Shown piece after piece: positions 1 to 6,438 of a DNA stretch of 9,352 nucleotides; within the stretch, counting starts at the first letter, position 1, and every line of letters starts with the position of its first letter. The translations under genes and the position numbers were made by a program. A model generated the notes under the pieces. The model was not told the DNA's origin and searched no databases. It saw only the letters and a list, made by a program, of their open reading frames with translations. Origin of the DNA: Rickettsiales bacterium (lineage in GTDB: Bacteria; Pseudomonadota; Alphaproteobacteria; Rs-D84); the NCBI GenBank assembly GCA_031267375.1, contig JAIRZE010000098.1, forward strand, positions 1-9,352, in the 5' to 3' direction.

Positions 1-27
1 GTACAAGTCGTTGATAATACTAGATAA
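1..27 (+). CDS. Possible 3' end of a plus-strand gene (partial)
   Basis: The first plus-strand frame is open from the window edge and ends in TAA at bases 25-27, giving a tail that reads VQVVDNTR. A hairpin with a T-rich right flank follows three bases later, as expected downstream of a gene. Nine codons are too few to identify a product, and an open frame of this length is easily due to chance. The inference rests on the position before a two-way terminator. Confidence 0.3.
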   Translation, partial: VQVVDNTR

Positions 28-28
28 A

Positions 29-52
29 AATGCGGCATTGCCGCATTGTTTT
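29..52. terminator. Bidirectional Rho-independent terminator
   Basis: A perfect 7-bp stem (ATGCGGC, bases 30-36, with GCCGCAT, 40-46) closes a 3-base loop. On the left an A-run (26-30) becomes a U-run in minus-strand RNA; on the right a T-rich stretch (46-52) serves plus-strand RNA. It starts four bases beyond the stop codon of the minus-strand cysteine-rich gene, so it most likely ends that transcript. It may also end a plus-strand gene arriving from the left. Confidence 0.7.
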
Positions 53-1280
53 ATTCGCAGACCGCAACAAATGGATATAAGCTTTTTGTTGAATCTATTC
101 GCCCGCCAGCGCAGTCCAGGCAATTAAATTTCCTGTTCTGCGAATGCATCGCATCCAGCGGCACCGCCATATTCGCAACATCGGGCACACGCGACGCGTA
201 AGCCGCGTTTGGGAATCCAAAGTAAAAAGCCCGCCCCGTACCGCTGCATTCGCGCGCGTTCGGATAGCATTTCGGATCGCTCAGTTTCGCAGCGCTGGGC
301 ACGCAAATGCTGGCGCAGGTATCCGGGTCCGTTTGCATTTCTTCGCAATCGGTGCAGCTGGTGGTCGGCACGCGCAATGTCGCGCCGCCCATTCCGTAAA
401 TCGCGCTATTTTGCGGCGTGCATTTGCTCTGTTTTTTCAGCGCCGCCATATCCGGCACGCATTCCCATTCCAGATAATCGTAATTCAATCTTGCTATCAT
501 ACCTTTTTCGCAAGTTCTTTCCAGAAACGGATCCACGCATTGCCAGGTATCATCAACCATTACCGCCGTCTGATTCGGCGCGCACAAAGGACGCCGCGAA
601 TTATCCGCTACGCACATTCCCATATCGGCATCCCAGCGCATATCCCCGGCGCAGCTGGATTTTGTATTTTGCGCGACGCATTGCCACCGTGAAAAGCGAA
701 ATACTTTGACGCTGCCTTTGCCGCATTTTACATCGGGCCCAGTGGTCGCAGTGAATTCTTTTTCCAAGTCCGGGATTTCGTATTGGGTCATATAGACCAG
801 CTGGCCGTTTTCCAATTTTTCAGACTTTATTATTGCCGCCGGCACCGCGCGCTTATCCCCGCTGCCGGATAAGATTATACCGTCGTCCAGGATTCCGAAC
901 CCGCTGGCATCCGGGTAATATTGTTCCAGGATATCCAGCATCTCGCCGGATTCAGTCGTTTCCATCGGTGGGGTTTGGGTTATGATAAAGCTGAACGCGG
1001 GCTTTCTCTTTCCGTTTATTTCGCACTTCACAATCGCATATTTTTCATTCAGACAGACAGTATTGGCGGCGACTTCATACTTTTCCAGACAAGAATCAGC
1101 GAATTCGTATTCCCGCAAAGCGGCGGTATGCGCGGTCGCGGCGCATTCGGCGATGCCGCGCAGCTCGGCGCGCGACAGCGCGTATTCTGTTTCAGCCTTT
1201 ATATTACGGCTGCTGGGACTGTCCAGAAAATAGTATCCGGCCATAAACAGAAACACTAAAAACATAACGAAAATGTTCAT
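51..1280 (-). CDS. Cysteine-rich single-pass membrane or exported protein of unknown function
   Basis: This is a 409-residue protein of no family I recognise. A hydrophobic segment at residues 2-18 looks like a signal anchor or uncleaved signal peptide, so the bulk is probably periplasmic or extracellular. There are 22 cysteines, 18 of them after residue 185. Residues 186-274 hold four tandem units of about 24 residues: each starts with Cys (186, 210, 233, 257) and ends in Cys-Val (201, 223, 248, 274), and three of the four end as Trp-(Gln/Glu)-Cys-Val. Further Cys pairs occur at 309/312 and 387/390. Many disulfides are likely. The start at 1280 is preferred over an in-frame ATG at 1325 because AGAGAGA lies 6-7 bases upstream and the hydrophobic segment then begins at residue 2. 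It is divergent from leuS and ends at a terminator, so it is probably monocistronic. A surface or adhesion role is a guess. Confidence 0.8.
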   Translation of the reverse strand: MNIFVMFLVFLFMAGYYFLDSPSSRNIKAETEYALSRAELRGIAECAATAHTAALREYEFADSCLEKYEVAANTVCLNEKYAIVKCEINGKRKPAFSFIITQTPPMETTESGEMLDILEQYYPDASGFGILDDGIILSGSGDKRAVPAAIIKSEKLENGQLVYMTQYEIPDLEKEFTATTGPDVKCGKGSVKVFRFSRWQCVAQNTKSSCAGDMRWDADMGMCVADNSRRPLCAPNQTAVMVDDTWQCVDPFLERTCEKGMIARLNYDYLEWECVPDMAALKKQSKCTPQNSAIYGMGGATLRVPTTSCTDCEEMQTDPDTCASICVPSAAKLSDPKCYPNARECSGTGRAFYFGFPNAAYASRVPDVANMAVPLDAMHSQNRKFNCLDCAGGRIDSTKSLYPFVAVCE

Positions 1281-1345
1281 AAAATTCTCTCTTGCGTCTG
1301 CTTGATTTTCGTATAAAATGAACAAAAAATCAATAGGATAAAAAA
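1281..1345. promoter_or_regulatory. Divergent promoter region between the cysteine-rich gene and leuS
   Basis: This 65-bp gap must carry start signals for both flanking genes. On the plus strand TTGCGT (1292-1297) and TAAAAT (1314-1319) are 16 bp apart, placing a start near 1326; an AGGA Shine-Dalgarno (1335-1338) precedes the leuS ATG. On the minus strand TTGATT (complement of 1328-1333) and GAAAAT (complement of 1305-1310) are 17 bp apart, followed by the AGAGAGA ribosome site. The boxes overlap, so the two promoters may compete. All are weak sigma-70-like matches in AT-rich DNA. Confidence 0.3.
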
Positions 1346-3709
1346 ATGTTCAAAGATCGTGAAGCCAAATGGCAAAAAAAATGGGCCGATGCAAAGGCCT
1401 TTGTCCCGAAAAACGACAACTCTGGGCCAAAATACTATACTCTGATTGAATTCCCCTTTCCATCGGGCACTGGCCTGCACGCCGGACATATGCTGGGGCA
1501 AACCGGTATGGATATAATAGCGCGCTATAAACGCAAAAAAGGATTTGATGTTTTATATCCGGTCGGATTTGACTCTTTGGGAATTTCGGCAGAGCAATAT
1601 GCAACAAAAATAGGACAGCATCCGGCGATAGTTGTTGAAGACCTGAAAAAGAAATTTATCCAATCAATGAATGGAATGGGCTGGTCTATTGATCCGGAAT
1701 CGCACATAGCGACCAGCGATCCGGAATTCATAAAATGGACTCAGTGGATGTTCATTCAATTTTTCAATTTCGGGCTGGCGTACAAATCAAAGCAACCTAT
1801 GAACTGGTGTCCGAATTGCAAGACTACATTGACTAATGAAGAACTGGAAAACGGAAATTGCGACAGATGCCACGGTCCGGTTGAAACCAGGATGAAAATG
1901 CAATGGAATCTGGCCATAACAAAATACGCAGACCGTTTGATTGATGATTTGAAATTGGTGGATTATCCAGAGCACGTTAAAACCGCCCAAATAAATTGGA
2001 TCGGACGCAGCTATGGCGCGGAAGTAGATTTCGCAGTCGGCGAAGACGCAATGACTGTCTTTACAACCCGCGTGGATACAATATTCGGCGCTACTTTCTG
2101 CGTGATTTCGCCAGAGCATAAATTGCTGCGCAAATGGCTGGACAGCGGCCAGATAACAAATGCCGCGGAAGTTGAAAAATATATCTTGGACGCCGCCGCA
2201 AAAGACGAATTCGCGCGAACCGATATGACAAAAGAAAAAACGGGCGTGGAATTAAAAGGCATTAAAGCCCTTAACCCATTCAACAATAAAGAGATTCCGA
2301 TTTTTGCAGCGGACTATGTCTTGGCAAACTATGGATTCGGCGCGATTATGGCTGTTCCGGCGCACGACCAGCGCGATTACGATTTTGCAAAAAAGTTCGG
2401 ATTGGATGTTATTCAAGTTATAGAAGGCGGGGATGCATTGCCCTATGAAGGCGACGGTCTTCATATAAATTCAGAATATCTGAACGGCCTGAACAAAGAA
2501 GACGCGATTAAAAAAGCAACTGAAATGGGCAAAGGTTTTGCCCGCAGCGCAAAGCAATACAAATTAAAAGACTGGGGATTTTCACGCCAGATGTACTGGG
2601 GCGAGCCTATCCCGCTGGTTCATTGCGAACATTGCGGCTGGGTGCCGGTGCCTGACGATCAGTTGCCGCTTTTGCAGCCGCATATGGAAGATTACAAGCC
2701 GACAGATGACGGAGAATCGCCGCTGGCGCGCGCGACTGATTGGGTAAATACAACCTGTCCTAAATGCGGCGGACACGCGGTGCGCGAAACAGACACTATG
2801 CCGCAGTGGGCCGGATCTTCCTGGTATTATATGCGCTATCTGGATCCGAAAAATGACAAGGAATTTTGCAGCCGCGCCCAGCTTGAAAAATGGATGCCGG
2901 TGGATCATTACAATGGCGGGAACGAGCATACTACCCGGCACTTGCTGTATTCGCGCTTTTGGTATAAAGCTTTGTTTGATCTGGGATTTGTGCCGGCGCC
3001 AGAGCCTTATAAAAAAAGAACCACAAACGGGGTTGTGCTGGGCAATGACGGAAAGAAAATGTCAAAATCGCGTGGCAATGGATTTCTGGTCAATGATTTA
3101 TTGGAAAAATTCGGGGCAGATGCCGCTCGTTTGACAATTCTGTCTTTGGGTCCTTGGTCTGACAATATGATATGGTCGGAAGGGACGCTTGCCGGGGTTC
3201 AGCGCTTTTTGAAACGCGTTGAGAATCTGTCTGAAAATATTTCTGATGCACCTTTGACCCCAGAGCAAGAGCGGCTGATGAATCAGCTGATCAAAGATGT
3301 AAGCGAGCGCATTGAAAATATGCAATTCAACACCGCGATTTCCGCTATGATGAGTTATATAAACGAATTCAACAACGGAATTCCGCGCGCGAATTATGAA
3401 GTCTTGCTGCAATGCCTGAATCCGTTCGCGCCGCATTTGACCGAAGAAATGTGGGAAAAACTGGGACATACGGATATGCTGGTATTCGCGGCTTTTCCAA
3501 AAGCTGACGAATCAAAATTGCAAAAGTCCGTGCAGACTGTCGTCGTTTCCACAAATGGAAAACGGCGCGCGGAAATTGATGTTGCAGTTGCTGCCGCAGA
3601 AGAAGAAATAATTGCGGCGGCAAAAGTTGCGGCTGAAAAATATCTGGCCGGCGAACTGGTCAAAACAATTTTCGTTCCGGGAAAAATGGTCAACTTTGTG
3701 GTGAAATAA
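1346..3709 (+). CDS. leuS: Leucyl-tRNA synthetase (class I)
   Basis: This cytosolic enzyme charges tRNA-Leu with leucine using ATP. The 787-residue protein has the HIGH signature as HAGH (45-48), a first zinc knuckle (Cys155, 158, 172, 175), a CP1 editing domain with the Thr-rich TTRVDTIFG (240-248) and the conserved Asp341 in AHDQRD, a second zinc pair set (Cys427, 430, 471, 474), KMSKS at 571-575, a helical anticodon-binding domain (about 635-720) and a C-terminal domain with TNGKRR (736-741). Both active sites and the editing site look intact. It is shorter than the roughly 860 residues of the E. coli enzyme. Several motifs (SAEQYATKIGQHP, the tRNA-side VDHYNGGNEHTTRHLLY) look unlike the usual proteobacterial form, hinting at another lineage. 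The start has AGGA 7 bases upstream. The stop lies 2 bases before lptE, so the two are probably co-transcribed. Confidence 0.97.
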   Translation: MFKDREAKWQKKWADAKAFVPKNDNSGPKYYTLIEFPFPSGTGLHAGHMLGQTGMDIIARYKRKKGFDVLYPVGFDSLGISAEQYATKIGQHPAIVVEDLKKKFIQSMNGMGWSIDPESHIATSDPEFIKWTQWMFIQFFNFGLAYKSKQPMNWCPNCKTTLTNEELENGNCDRCHGPVETRMKMQWNLAITKYADRLIDDLKLVDYPEHVKTAQINWIGRSYGAEVDFAVGEDAMTVFTTRVDTIFGATFCVISPEHKLLRKWLDSGQITNAAEVEKYILDAAAKDEFARTDMTKEKTGVELKGIKALNPFNNKEIPIFAADYVLANYGFGAIMAVPAHDQRDYDFAKKFGLDVIQVIEGGDALPYEGDGLHINSEYLNGLNKEDAIKKATEMGKGFARSAKQYKLKDWGFSRQMYWGEPIPLVHCEHCGWVPVPDDQLPLLQPHMEDYKPTDDGESPLARATDWVNTTCPKCGGHAVRETDTMPQWAGSSWYYMRYLDPKNDKEFCSRAQLEKWMPVDHYNGGNEHTTRHLLYSRFWYKALFDLGFVPAPEPYKKRTTNGVVLGNDGKKMSKSRGNGFLVNDLLEKFGADAARLTILSLGPWSDNMIWSEGTLAGVQRFLKRVENLSENISDAPLTPEQERLMNQLIKDVSERIENMQFNTAISAMMSYINEFNNGIPRANYEVLLQCLNPFAPHLTEEMWEKLGHTDMLVFAAFPKADESKLQKSVQTVVVSTNGKRRAEIDVAVAAAEEEIIAAAKVAAEKYLAGELVKTIFVPGKMVNFVVK

Positions 3710-3711
3710 AA

Positions 3712-4176
3712 ATGAAAAAACTTTTTGTCCTTTTGTTCTTTTGTCCTTTTGTCCTTTTGTCTTGCGGTTTTTCGCCGATGTATTCCGTCGGCACTGCGCG
3801 CGATATTTATGTCGCGCCGATAACGGGCACCAACGGAATTGATTTGCGAAATGCTTTGAATGCAAAGTTCGGCGTCGCTGGAAACACTAATGCGCGTTAT
3901 ACTTTGACGGTGGTTTTGTCAGAGCCCTTGACCACATACAAGGCGATTCAAAAAACCGGCGACGCCACCTGGCAGGAAGTTCAGCTGACCGCCAGCTATG
4001 TTTTGAAGGAAGGCGATCGCGAAATTGCAAAAGGCAAAGACACCGCCGCGGAATCTTATACTTTCGTGCGCTATCTGGTCGCGGCGAACGCGTCGCAGAA
4101 CGCGGCAGTTGCGAACAGCATAAAAACTCTGTCGGATAAAATCGGCACGCGCGTCATAGCGGAAACAAATAAGTAA
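3712..4176 (+). CDS. lptE: LPS-assembly lipoprotein LptE
   Basis: LptE plugs the LptD barrel in the outer membrane and helps place lipopolysaccharide on the cell surface. The 154-residue product has a lipoprotein signal peptide (KK, a hydrophobic run, then LLSC with acyl-accepting Cys18), followed by the CGFSPMY start typical of alphaproteobacterial LptE. The rest is the compact alpha/beta fold, with recognisable ATWQEVQLTASYVLKEG and SYTFVRYLVAANAS stretches that match family patterns. The position directly after leuS and before holA is the usual alphaproteobacterial arrangement and supports the call. The signal-peptide core is encoded by five tandem octamers, so it is low-complexity DNA. 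The TAA stop is the TAA of the first GTAATCA heptamer of the next element, which suggests that the extreme 3' end was touched by that insertion. Confidence 0.88.
   Translation: MKKLFVLLFFCPFVLLSCGFSPMYSVGTARDIYVAPITGTNGIDLRNALNAKFGVAGNTNARYTLTVVLSEPLTTYKAIQKTGDATWQEVQLTASYVLKEGDREIAKGKDTAAESYTFVRYLVAANASQNAAVANSIKTLSDKIGTRVIAETNK
3723..3762 (+). repeat. Five tandem octamers TTTTGTCC inside the lptE signal sequence
   Basis: Units at 3723, 3731, 3739, 3747 and 3755 read TTTTGTCC, TTTTGTTC, TTTTGTCC, TTTTGTCC and TTTTGTCT. Three octamers make 24 bases, so the protein repeats with an 8-residue period (FVLLFFCP, FVLLSC). Because 8 is not a multiple of 3, gain or loss of a single unit would shift the lptE frame. 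The complement, GGACAAAA, differs by one base insertion from the heptamer GGCAAAA seen at the radC/clpB junction. Confidence 0.85.
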
Positions 4177-4205
4177 TCAGTGATTAGTAATCAGTAATCA
4201 GTTGG
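4173..4205 (+). repeat. Left inverted arm: four heptamers plus GTTGG
   Basis: Units are GTAATCA (4173-4179), the variant GTGATTA (4180-4186), GTAATCA (4187-4193) and GTAATCA (4194-4200), then GTTGG (4201-4205). The first unit supplies the lptE stop codon, and the GTTGG end runs directly into the GGAGAG ribosome site of the enclosed gene. Confidence 0.9.
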
Positions 4206-4213
4206 AGAGTATA

Positions 4214-4564
4214 ATGATTATTCAGGAATTAGAAATATTCAAACGCGCGCATATATTTACATTATATATGTATAAGATTACTAAGAATTTTCCAAAAGAT
4301 GAAATGTATGGATTGATTTCGCAAATTAAAAGAGCGTCAGGTTCAATAAATGCAAATTTAATGGAAGGGGCTGCAAGAAAAACTAATAAAGAATTTGAAC
4401 ATTTTATTCATATATCTCGTGGATCGGTGCAAGAATTAATTTATCATATTATGCTATCCAGAGATTTAGAATATATAAAAAATGATATCGCTGAGAAATG
4501 TATTGATGAGTTGCAACAATTGGGTAAAATGTTAAACGGATTATTAAATAACATAAAGGAATAA
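4214..4564 (+). CDS. Four-helix-bundle protein of the S23 / 23S rRNA intervening-sequence family
   Basis: This 116-residue protein matches the family known from open reading frames inside 23S rRNA intervening sequences and related to the Avd accessory protein of diversity-generating retroelements. Those relatives form small ring oligomers with basic surfaces and bind nucleic acid. Seen here are the N-terminal aromatic helix with LEIFKRA (6-12), NFPKDEMYGL (25-34), the signature SQIKRASGSINANLMEG (36-52), then RKTNKEFEHF and SRGSVQEL (68-75), followed by the last helix to residue 116. No catalytic residues are expected. ATG 4214 is chosen over the in-frame TTG at 4202 because GGAGAG (4204-4209) is four bases upstream and the TTG would lie within the repeat. 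The gene is strongly AT-rich with many ATA and TTA codons, unlike its neighbours, indicating acquisition. Its cellular role is unknown. Confidence 0.9.
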   Translation: MIIQELEIFKRAHIFTLYMYKITKNFPKDEMYGLISQIKRASGSINANLMEGAARKTNKEFEHFIHISRGSVQELIYHIMLSRDLEYIKNDIAEKCIDELQQLGKMLNGLLNNIKE

Positions 4565-4588
4565 CCAAATCAGTACCAAATTTCAGCA

Positions 4589-4628
4589 CCAACTGATTAC
4601 TGATTACTGATTACTGATTACTGATTAC
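4589..4628 (+). repeat. Right inverted arm: CCAAC plus five TGATTAC heptamers
   Basis: CCAAC (4589-4593) is followed by five identical TGATTAC units (4594-4628), the inverted form of the left arm. The last unit ends one base before the holA ATG. Between the small gene's stop codon and this arm lie the related fragments ACCAAATCAG and ACCAAATTTCAG (4564-4586), which look like decayed partial units. Confidence 0.92.
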
Positions 4629-4629
4629 T

Positions 4630-5616
4630 ATGAAATGGAAAGAATCCGATTTTTCCGGCGGGTTAAAGTCTGTCAAGGCCGTCTTGATTTATGGCCCAGA
4701 TGCCGGCCAGATTGACGAGCTTTGCGATAAAGCCGCTGAAATCCTGGGCATCGCGCGTGATGATTTATTCGCCGTTGATTCAAACGAATTAAAAGAAAAG
4801 CAGGACGCTCTTTTCTCTGAGGCGTGCAGCGTTTCTATGTTCGGCGGGCCGAAAATGGTCCTGATCGCGAATGCCGGCGACAGCGATGCCAAATTAATCG
4901 CGGAACTGGTCGGGCACAATTCTTTGAACGCATTTGTTGTAATTGCAGCGGGCGAATTAAAGGCCGGCGGCGGTTTGCGCGCTATGTTTGAAAATGGCGA
5001 CAAAATTGCGGCTTTGCCCTGTTATACCGATGACGCGCGGACTTTGACCGCTTTGATTCAAAAAGAATTATTCGCGGCCGGGATAAAGCAGATCAGCCCT
5101 GACGCTATGCAGTTTATGGTCGCGCATCTGGGAAGCGATCGCGGAATTACCAGATCGTTTCTGAAAAAAATAGTCCTGTATTGCGACGATACGAAAATCG
5201 TTGATTTGGATTCCGTTGAAAAGTGCCTGCCGGATACCGGGGCCGCGGATACTGATGACTTTTTATTCTCGCTGACGGCGGGGCATATCGCGCAGACGGC
5301 CAAGGCTTTGGACAGATTGTTTTTTGACAATGCGGAATCCAATATGCTGGTACGGATGCTGGATTCGCATTTCAAAAAATTGCTGGATGCCGTGGTTGCC
5401 GGACAAATGCCGCGCTTATTTTGGAAGGTCGCGGACAAGTTTAATCTGGCGGTGAAAATCTGGCCGGAAAATGAAATAGTCGGCGTATTGGCCAGGCTGA
5501 ATGAATTGGAAAAGCAATTGCGCACGACTGGAATGCCGGGTGATATTCTGCTGCGCGATTTCGCGTTAAAGCTTTCCATTCGCGCCGCAAAAATGTCGCT
5601 GAGGAAAAGGGGTTAA
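4630..5616 (+). CDS. holA: DNA polymerase III subunit delta
   Basis: Delta opens the beta sliding clamp and is part of the clamp-loader complex of the replisome. The 328-residue length is close to the 343 of the E. coli protein. The N-terminal AAA-like fold is visible (KAVLIYGPDAGQIDELCDKA, 16-35, in which the Walker A lysine is absent, as is normal for delta), followed by SMFGGPKMVLIANAG (about 68-82), the LGSDRGITRSFLKKIVLY segment of the middle domain, and a helical collar domain to the C terminus. The location after lptE and the short 4-base gap to map support the call. The ATG at 4630 fits the family start, but no Shine-Dalgarno precedes it: the upstream bases are the TGATTAC array. Translation may therefore rely on an unstructured AT-rich leader or on read-through coupling. 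Confidence 0.9.
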   Translation: MKWKESDFSGGLKSVKAVLIYGPDAGQIDELCDKAAEILGIARDDLFAVDSNELKEKQDALFSEACSVSMFGGPKMVLIANAGDSDAKLIAELVGHNSLNAFVVIAAGELKAGGGLRAMFENGDKIAALPCYTDDARTLTALIQKELFAAGIKQISPDAMQFMVAHLGSDRGITRSFLKKIVLYCDDTKIVDLDSVEKCLPDTGAADTDDFLFSLTAGHIAQTAKALDRLFFDNAESNMLVRMLDSHFKKLLDAVVAGQMPRLFWKVADKFNLAVKIWPENEIVGVLARLNELEKQLRTTGMPGDILLRDFALKLSIRAAKMSLRKRG

Positions 5617-5620
5617 AATT

Positions 5621-6385
5621 ATGTTGCCGTCTGTTTATGCGCCGAAAGATTTCAAGCGCTTGCGTGTCGCGGGCGATATTGTCGCGCGCTGTTTTGAACA
5701 CATAACGCCGCATATTGTCGCGGGAATTTCCACCGGTGAAATTGACCGCATAGTAGCCGAATTTTTGGCGGTCAATGGTGCGCGGTCTTCCGATCTGGGC
5801 TATCAGGGATTTCCAAAGCATATCTGCACCAGCCGCAATGATATTATTGTTCACGGCATTCCGCGCGACGATGAAATCTTGCTGGACGGCGATATTATCA
5901 ATGTTGATTTAACCGCGGAATTCAAAGGATTCCACGGCGACGCTTCGCGGATGTTTTGCATCGGCAAGGTTAACGATGCGCGCCTTCGCCTTGTGGAAAC
6001 CTGCCGCGATGCGTTGAATTCCGCGATTGCAATTTGCGGTCCGGGCGTTCCGTTGTCAGAAATCGGGCGCGTGATAGAGTCCGTCGTTTTGCCGCGCGGA
6101 TTTACAATTTCGCACGATTTTGTCGGGCACGGAATTGGAAAAGTAATGCACGATGATCCGCAGATTTATCATTGGTATGAAAAGAAATATGACAAAGTGA
6201 AAATGGTGCCGGGGCTGGTTTTCACGATAGAGCCTATGATTTGCGAAAAATCGGCAAAGGCGGTTTTGGATGAAGACGGCTGGACCACGCGCACTGCGGA
6301 CGGCGGCTGGTCCGCGCAGTGGGAGCATACGATCGGCATAACGGAAGACGGCGCAGTTATTTTTACAGAAAGACAGGATTTGTAG
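5621..6385 (+). CDS. map: Methionine aminopeptidase, type I
   Basis: The enzyme removes the initiator methionine from new proteins in the cytosol and is normally essential. The 254-residue protein has the pita-bread fold signature with all five metal ligands: Asp96 (NVDLT), Asp107 (GFHGDAS), His170 (FVGHGIG), Glu204 (FTIEPM) and Glu235 (QWEHTIGI). The substrate-side histidines His79 (VHGIP) and His177 (MHDDP) are also present. There is no N-terminal extension or zinc-finger segment, so it is the bacterial type Ia form. A purine-rich ribosome site (GAGGAAAAGGGG, 5601-5612) overlaps the holA stop, and the start follows four bases after that stop, so holA and map are probably translated from one message. 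Confidence 0.97.
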   Translation: MLPSVYAPKDFKRLRVAGDIVARCFEHITPHIVAGISTGEIDRIVAEFLAVNGARSSDLGYQGFPKHICTSRNDIIVHGIPRDDEILLDGDIINVDLTAEFKGFHGDASRMFCIGKVNDARLRLVETCRDALNSAIAICGPGVPLSEIGRVIESVVLPRGFTISHDFVGHGIGKVMHDDPQIYHWYEKKYDKVKMVPGLVFTIEPMICEKSAKAVLDEDGWTTRTADGGWSAQWEHTIGITEDGAVIFTERQDL

Positions 6386-6420
6386 GGATTGTTTTATAAC
6401 AAAAAAAAGACTTTACATAA

Positions 6421-6438
6421 ACGCCCCGTCAGGGGCGT
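6421..6438. other. GC-rich hairpin downstream of map
   Basis: ACGCCCC (6421-6427) pairs perfectly with GGGGCGT (6432-6438) around the loop GTCA. No T-run follows on the plus strand, so it is not a classic terminator for map; on the minus strand it is followed by mixed T-rich sequence. Its last three bases are shared with the start of the large palindromic repeat, so it may belong to that repeat or be the spot where it inserted. Confidence 0.6.

Larger units (their letters stand above)
4173..4628 (+). mobile_element. Putative 456-bp cassette with heptamer-repeat inverted ends carrying an S23/IVP-like gene
   Basis: The segment lies exactly between lptE and holA, which are normally adjacent in alphaproteobacteria. 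Its ends are inverted copies of a 7-base tandem repeat plus GTTGG/CCAAC. The 19-base inner part, GTAATCAGTAATCAGTTGG (4187-4205), is matched perfectly by its complement at 4589-4607. The interior is one small gene with much lower GC: two sampled 60-base lines have 22 and 27 percent, against about 45 percent in a sampled line of holA. No transposase, reverse transcriptase or clear target duplication is visible. Movement, if it occurs, would need help in trans. Calling it mobile is an inference from insertion position, composition and terminal repeats. Confidence 0.6.

Noticed and set aside
144..709. Plus-strand open frames of 166-182 codons
   Set aside because: They are antisense to the cysteine-rich gene, which has a clear ribosome site, hydrophobic N terminus and regular Cys spacing.
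4214..4564. A diversity-generating retroelement, because Avd is a relative of the four-helix protein
   Set aside because: There is no reverse transcriptase, template repeat or variable repeat in the window.
4594..4628. The TGATTAC array as a CRISPR array
   Set aside because: The units are 7 bases and directly adjacent, with no spacers and no cas genes.
4173..4628. The cassette as a true 23S rRNA intervening sequence
   Set aside because: The flanks are protein genes (lptE and holA), with no rRNA sequence in the window; only the protein family is shared.
6421..6438. The GC-rich hairpin as a Rho-independent terminator of map
   Set aside because: No T-run follows on the plus strand; it leads directly into the palindromic repeat.
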